Assembly: GCF_003319175.1 (NCBI RefSeq) | Contig: NZ_QOHK01000003.1 | Coordinates: forward strand, 62,001-126,000 | Source: Blastococcus sp. TF02-8 | GTDB lineage: Bacteria > Actinomycetota > Actinomycetes > Mycobacteriales > Geodermatophilaceae | Direction of reading: 5' to 3' | DNA length: 64,000 nucleotides | In this document: one piece after another, positions 61,161 to 64,000 of the stretch | How positions within the stretch are numbered: the first letter of the stretch is position 1 | How the letters are laid out: each line of letters opens with the position of its first letter | Notes under the pieces: generated by a model | What the model was told of the DNA's origin: nothing | The model's input: the letters and a program-made list of their open reading frames with translations, nothing else | Databases searched by the model: none | Translations under genes and position numbers: made by a program

Positions 61161-64000
61161 GTGGCCATGCGGCCCCCCGTGCCGGTGCCGACGCTGTCGC
61201 GGCGCGCGAAGCTGGTCATCGGCGTCATCGCCGTGCTGCTCGTGCTGTTCACCGTGGTGGGCACCTTGACCAACGTCTACGTCGACTACCTCTGGTTCGA
61301 CGAGACCGGCTTCACCAAGGTGTTCTGGACCGAGCTGCAGACGCGCGCGCTGCTGTTCGCCGTGGCCGGCGTCGCGACCGGTGGGCTGACGGCCCTGTCG
61401 ATGTACCTGGCCTACCGGTTCCGTCCGGCGTTCCGGCCGATGTCGCTGGAGCAGCAGAACCTCGAGCGCTACCGGCAGTCGCTGGAGCCCCGCCGCGGCC
61501 TGGTGCTCACCGGCATCGCCGTGGTGCTGGGCCTGTTCGCCGGGTTCACGGCCCAGGCGAACTGGGAGACCTGGCTGTCGTTCCGCAACGCCACCGACTT
61601 CGGCCGGACCGACCGGCAGTTCGGCATCGACGTCTCGTTCTTCGTCTTCGACTACCCGTTCTACCGGCTGCTGCTCGGCTTCGGCTTCGCCATCGCGATC
61701 CTGGCGCTCATCGGTTCACTGCTCACGCACTACGTCTTCGGCGGCCTGCGCCTGCAGACGCCGGGGCAGAAGCTCACGGCGGCCGCGCGGGTGCAGCTGT
61801 CGGTGCTGGTCGGGGTGTTCGTCGCGCTGAAGTCGGTGGCCTACTGGCTGGACCGGTACGGGCTGGTCTACTCCGGCCGGGGCGGTGAGTTCACCGGCGC
61901 GAGCTACACCGACGTGAACGCCCTGCTGGTCTCCAAGACGATCCTGGTCTGGGTCGCGGGCGTCTGCGCGGTGGCGTTCCTCGCCAACATCGTGGTGCGC
62001 AACTTCCTGCTGCCGGCCATGGCGCTGGTCCTGCTCCTGGTCTCCAGCCTGGTGATCGGCGTCGCCTACCCCGCGATCGTCCAGCAGTTCGTGGTGAAGC
62101 CGAGCGCCAACGAGAAGGAGGCGCCCTACATCGAGCGGGCGATCGCCTCGACCCGCGAGGCCTACGACCTCGAGGACATCGACTACGTCGAGTACGCCCG
62201 CGAGACCGGCGACTCGGTCGACCCGGCGAAGGCGCGGGAGCAGATCCAGGAGAGCGCCGGGACGATCGAGAACGCCCGCCTGCTGGACCCGAACGTCCTG
62301 TCGGGCACGTTCACCGCGCGCCAGCAGATCCGCAACGTCTACGGCTTCCCGGACAAGCTGGACATCGACCGCTACACGCTGCCCGACCTCGACACCGGTG
62401 AGATGCGGACGCAGGACTACGTGGTCGCCGCGCGCGAGCTCAACAGCTCGGAGCTGTCGGAGAACCAGGCGAGCTGGATCAACCGGCACACCGTCTACAC
62501 CCACGGCAACGGGTTCGTGGCAGCGCCGGCCAACGAGATCATCTCGGTGCGCGAGGGTGGCGTCCCCGACTTCACCACCCGCGACCTGCCCACCCGCGGC
62601 AACATCCCCGTCGAGCAGGGCCGCATCTACTACGGCGAGCTCATCAACGACCAGGGGCAGGACGTCTACTCGGTCGTCGGGGCGCCCGAGGGCAGCGCGC
62701 CGCGGGAGTTCGACCGCCCCGAGGACGACAACGCCGACGACGGGCAGATCAAGAACACCTACGACGGCGAGGGTGGTGTCTCGGTCGGCAGCTTCTTCCG
62801 GCAGCTGACGTTCGCCATCTACTACCGGGAGCGGAACTTCATCCTCTCCAGCGCCGTGAACGACGCGTCCAAGGTGCTCTACGTCCGCGACCCGCGGGAC
62901 CGCGTGGAGAAGGCCGCTCCGTTCCTCGAGGTCGACGGCGACCCCTATCCGGCGGTCGTCGACGGTCGGGTGACGTGGATCCTCGACGGCTACACGACGT
63001 CGGACTCCTACCCCTACGCCGAGCAGCGGACGCTCGGCGAGGTCGCCGCGGACGCCCTGACCGGGACCGGCACGACCGCCCTGCCGGACGAGACGTTCAA
63101 CTACATCCGGAACTCGGTCAAGGCCACCGTGGACGCCTACGACGGGACCGTCACGCTCTACGCCTGGGACGACGAGGACCCCGTGCTGAAGACCTTCATG
63201 AAGGCCTTCCCCGGGGTCGTGCAGCCGCGCAGCGAGATGTCCGACGAGCTGGTCAGCCACGTGCGCTACCCGGAGGACCTGTTCAAGGTGCAGCGGGACA
63301 TCCTGACCCGCTACCACGTGGACGACCCGCAGGACTTCTACAACAGCAACGACCGCTGGGCGGTGCCGGACGACCCGACGCGGGGTGGTCAGGCGGAGGC
63401 CCAGCCGCCGTACTACATCCTGGCGCAGCGGCCCGGCGAGACGGAGACGACGTTCCAGCTGACGAGCGCGCTCAACGCGTTCAACCGGCAGAACCTCTCG
63501 TCGTTCGTCTCGGCGTCCAGCGATCCGGAGTCCTACGGCAAGCTGCAGGTGCTGCGGCTGCCGGGCAACACGCCGTTCAAGGGGCCCCAGCAGGTCCAGC
63601 AGTCGTTCAACACCGACGACGACGTCGCGCGGGACCTGACGTTGTTCCGGAGCGCGGACTCCAAGCCGGTGTTCGGCAACCTGCTGACCCTGCCCATCGG
63701 CAGCAACGGGCTGCTCTACGTGGAGCCGCTGTACGTGCAGGGGACGGGGACGAACCCCTTCCCCCTGCTGCGGAAGGTGCTGGTCAACTACGGCGACCGG
63801 GTCGGGTACGCCGACACGCTCAAGGAGGCGCTGGACCAGGTGTTCGGCGACGGCGCGGGCGACGCCGCGACCGACAGCGGGAGCCAGGGCACGACGCCGA
63901 CCCCGGCACCCACCTCACCCTCGCCGTCGCCGGAACCCACCCCTCCGCCGACCGACGGCGGAGGAGGCTCCACTCCCGAGCGCGATGCCGCGGTCGCGGA
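61161..64000 (+). CDS. UPF0182 family large membrane protein (Rv3193c-like), 3' end outside window
   Basis: 946 codons visible, reading frame open at the window end. At least seven TM helices in the first ~310 residues (first near 17-38), then a large extracytoplasmic domain (IENARLLDP through DRVGYADTLKEALDQVFG) and a Pro/Thr/Ser-rich tail. Function unknown. GAAGGAG lies 8-9 nt before the GTG at 61161; an ATG is 6 nt later. The 227-nt gap upstream holds no gene. Confidence 0.93.
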   Translation, partial: MAMRPPVPVPTLSRRAKLVIGVIAVLLVLFTVVGTLTNVYVDYLWFDETGFTKVFWTELQTRALLFAVAGVATGGLTALSMYLAYRFRPAFRPMSLEQQNLERYRQSLEPRRGLVLTGIAVVLGLFAGFTAQANWETWLSFRNATDFGRTDRQFGIDVSFFVFDYPFYRLLLGFGFAIAILALIGSLLTHYVFGGLRLQTPGQKLTAAARVQLSVLVGVFVALKSVAYWLDRYGLVYSGRGGEFTGASYTDVNALLVSKTILVWVAGVCAVAFLANIVVRNFLLPAMALVLLLVSSLVIGVAYPAIVQQFVVKPSANEKEAPYIERAIASTREAYDLEDIDYVEYARETGDSVDPAKAREQIQESAGTIENARLLDPNVLSGTFTARQQIRNVYGFPDKLDIDRYTLPDLDTGEMRTQDYVVAARELNSSELSENQASWINRHTVYTHGNGFVAAPANEIISVREGGVPDFTTRDLPTRGNIPVEQGRIYYGELINDQGQDVYSVVGAPEGSAPREFDRPEDDNADDGQIKNTYDGEGGVSVGSFFRQLTFAIYYRERNFILSSAVNDASKVLYVRDPRDRVEKAAPFLEVDGDPYPAVVDGRVTWILDGYTTSDSYPYAEQRTLGEVAADALTGTGTTALPDETFNYIRNSVKATVDAYDGTVTLYAWDDEDPVLKTFMKAFPGVVQPRSEMSDELVSHVRYPEDLFKVQRDILTRYHVDDPQDFYNSNDRWAVPDDPTRGGQAEAQPPYYILAQRPGETETTFQLTSALNAFNRQNLSSFVSASSDPESYGKLQVLRLPGNTPFKGPQQVQQSFNTDDDVARDLTLFRSADSKPVFGNLLTLPIGSNGLLYVEPLYVQGTGTNPFPLLRKVLVNYGDRVGYADTLKEALDQVFGDGAGDAATDSGSQGTTPTPAPTSPSPSPEPTPPPTDGGGGSTPERDAAVA

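Overview
This is a very GC-rich (about 73% by eye) stretch of an actinobacterial chromosome, densely packed with genes joined by ATGA/GTGA overlaps. Lineage markers are MtrAB-LpqB, SecA1, WhiB7, mycoredoxin, AdnAB, UvrD2, DUF3107 and a large UPF0182 membrane protein. From memory, gene content and order run parallel to the Mycobacterium tuberculosis block from Rv3246c (mtrA) down to Rv3193c, with lineage-specific genes inserted. The style fits Geodermatophilaceae (Blastococcus, Geodermatophilus, Modestobacter), but that placement is inference. No rRNA, tRNA, CRISPR, IS element or prophage is visible.

Layout. 1-5160: envelope signalling (mtrA end, mtrB, lpqB), a ComF-like phosphoribosyltransferase and the hibernation factor hpf. 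5195-9976: a PPOX/F420-type flavoprotein gene, secA, a DUF6459-like protein and a LysM membrane protein. 10063-13214: a divergent control region with direct repeats, an excisionase-type HTH protein and a SAF/CpaB-like plus CpaE-like pair without pilus genes. 13280-19760: WS/DGAT acyltransferase, DUF6912-like protein, MaoC dehydratase, NUDIX, a zinc-ribbon protein, a small membrane peptide, a PH-domain protein, a PHP phosphoesterase and a RecB-like Fe-S nuclease. 19930-25582: MpaB-like/DUF2236 protein, alpha/beta hydrolase, two membrane proteins and a DEAD-box RNA helicase with an apparent CTG start. 25903-34629: ferritin-like protein, DUF3107, TetR, hydrolase, DUF3152 metalloprotease, beta-propeller protein, a MerR-PP2C fusion, moeZ, a DinB-type protein and an alkyltransferase-like protein. 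34879-41387: adnA-adnB double-strand-break resection motor-nuclease. 41284-49765: GNAT, epoxide-hydrolase-like protein, M20 peptidase, PrmC-like methyltransferase with a 15-bp tandem repeat, DUF2510 protein, an active/inactive M16 peptidase pair and nudC. 49767-54618: uridine-kinase-like, ANTAR, mycoredoxin, uvrD2, and whiB7 behind a long leader containing an 87-codon ORF and a T-tract terminator. 54694-64000: ABC1 kinase, cyclodehydratase-like protein, DUF5679 zinc ribbon, YgjP-like metallopeptidase, DUF2342, PDZ-Lon protease and the start of UPF0182.

Themes are envelope homeostasis, DNA repair (AdnAB, UvrD2, ATL, RecB-like), redox and antibiotic stress (Mrx, WhiB7), and RNA/ribosome maintenance (Hpf, DEAD helicase). 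Convergent gene pairs are usually separated by perfect GC-rich hairpins acting as likely two-way terminators. The observations most worth a second look are the whiB7 attenuator-type leader, the MerR-PP2C fusion with a perfect dyad in front of it, the in-frame tandem repeat opening the PrmC-like gene, two apparent CTG starts, and loss of the zinc cysteines in both NudC and UvrD2.
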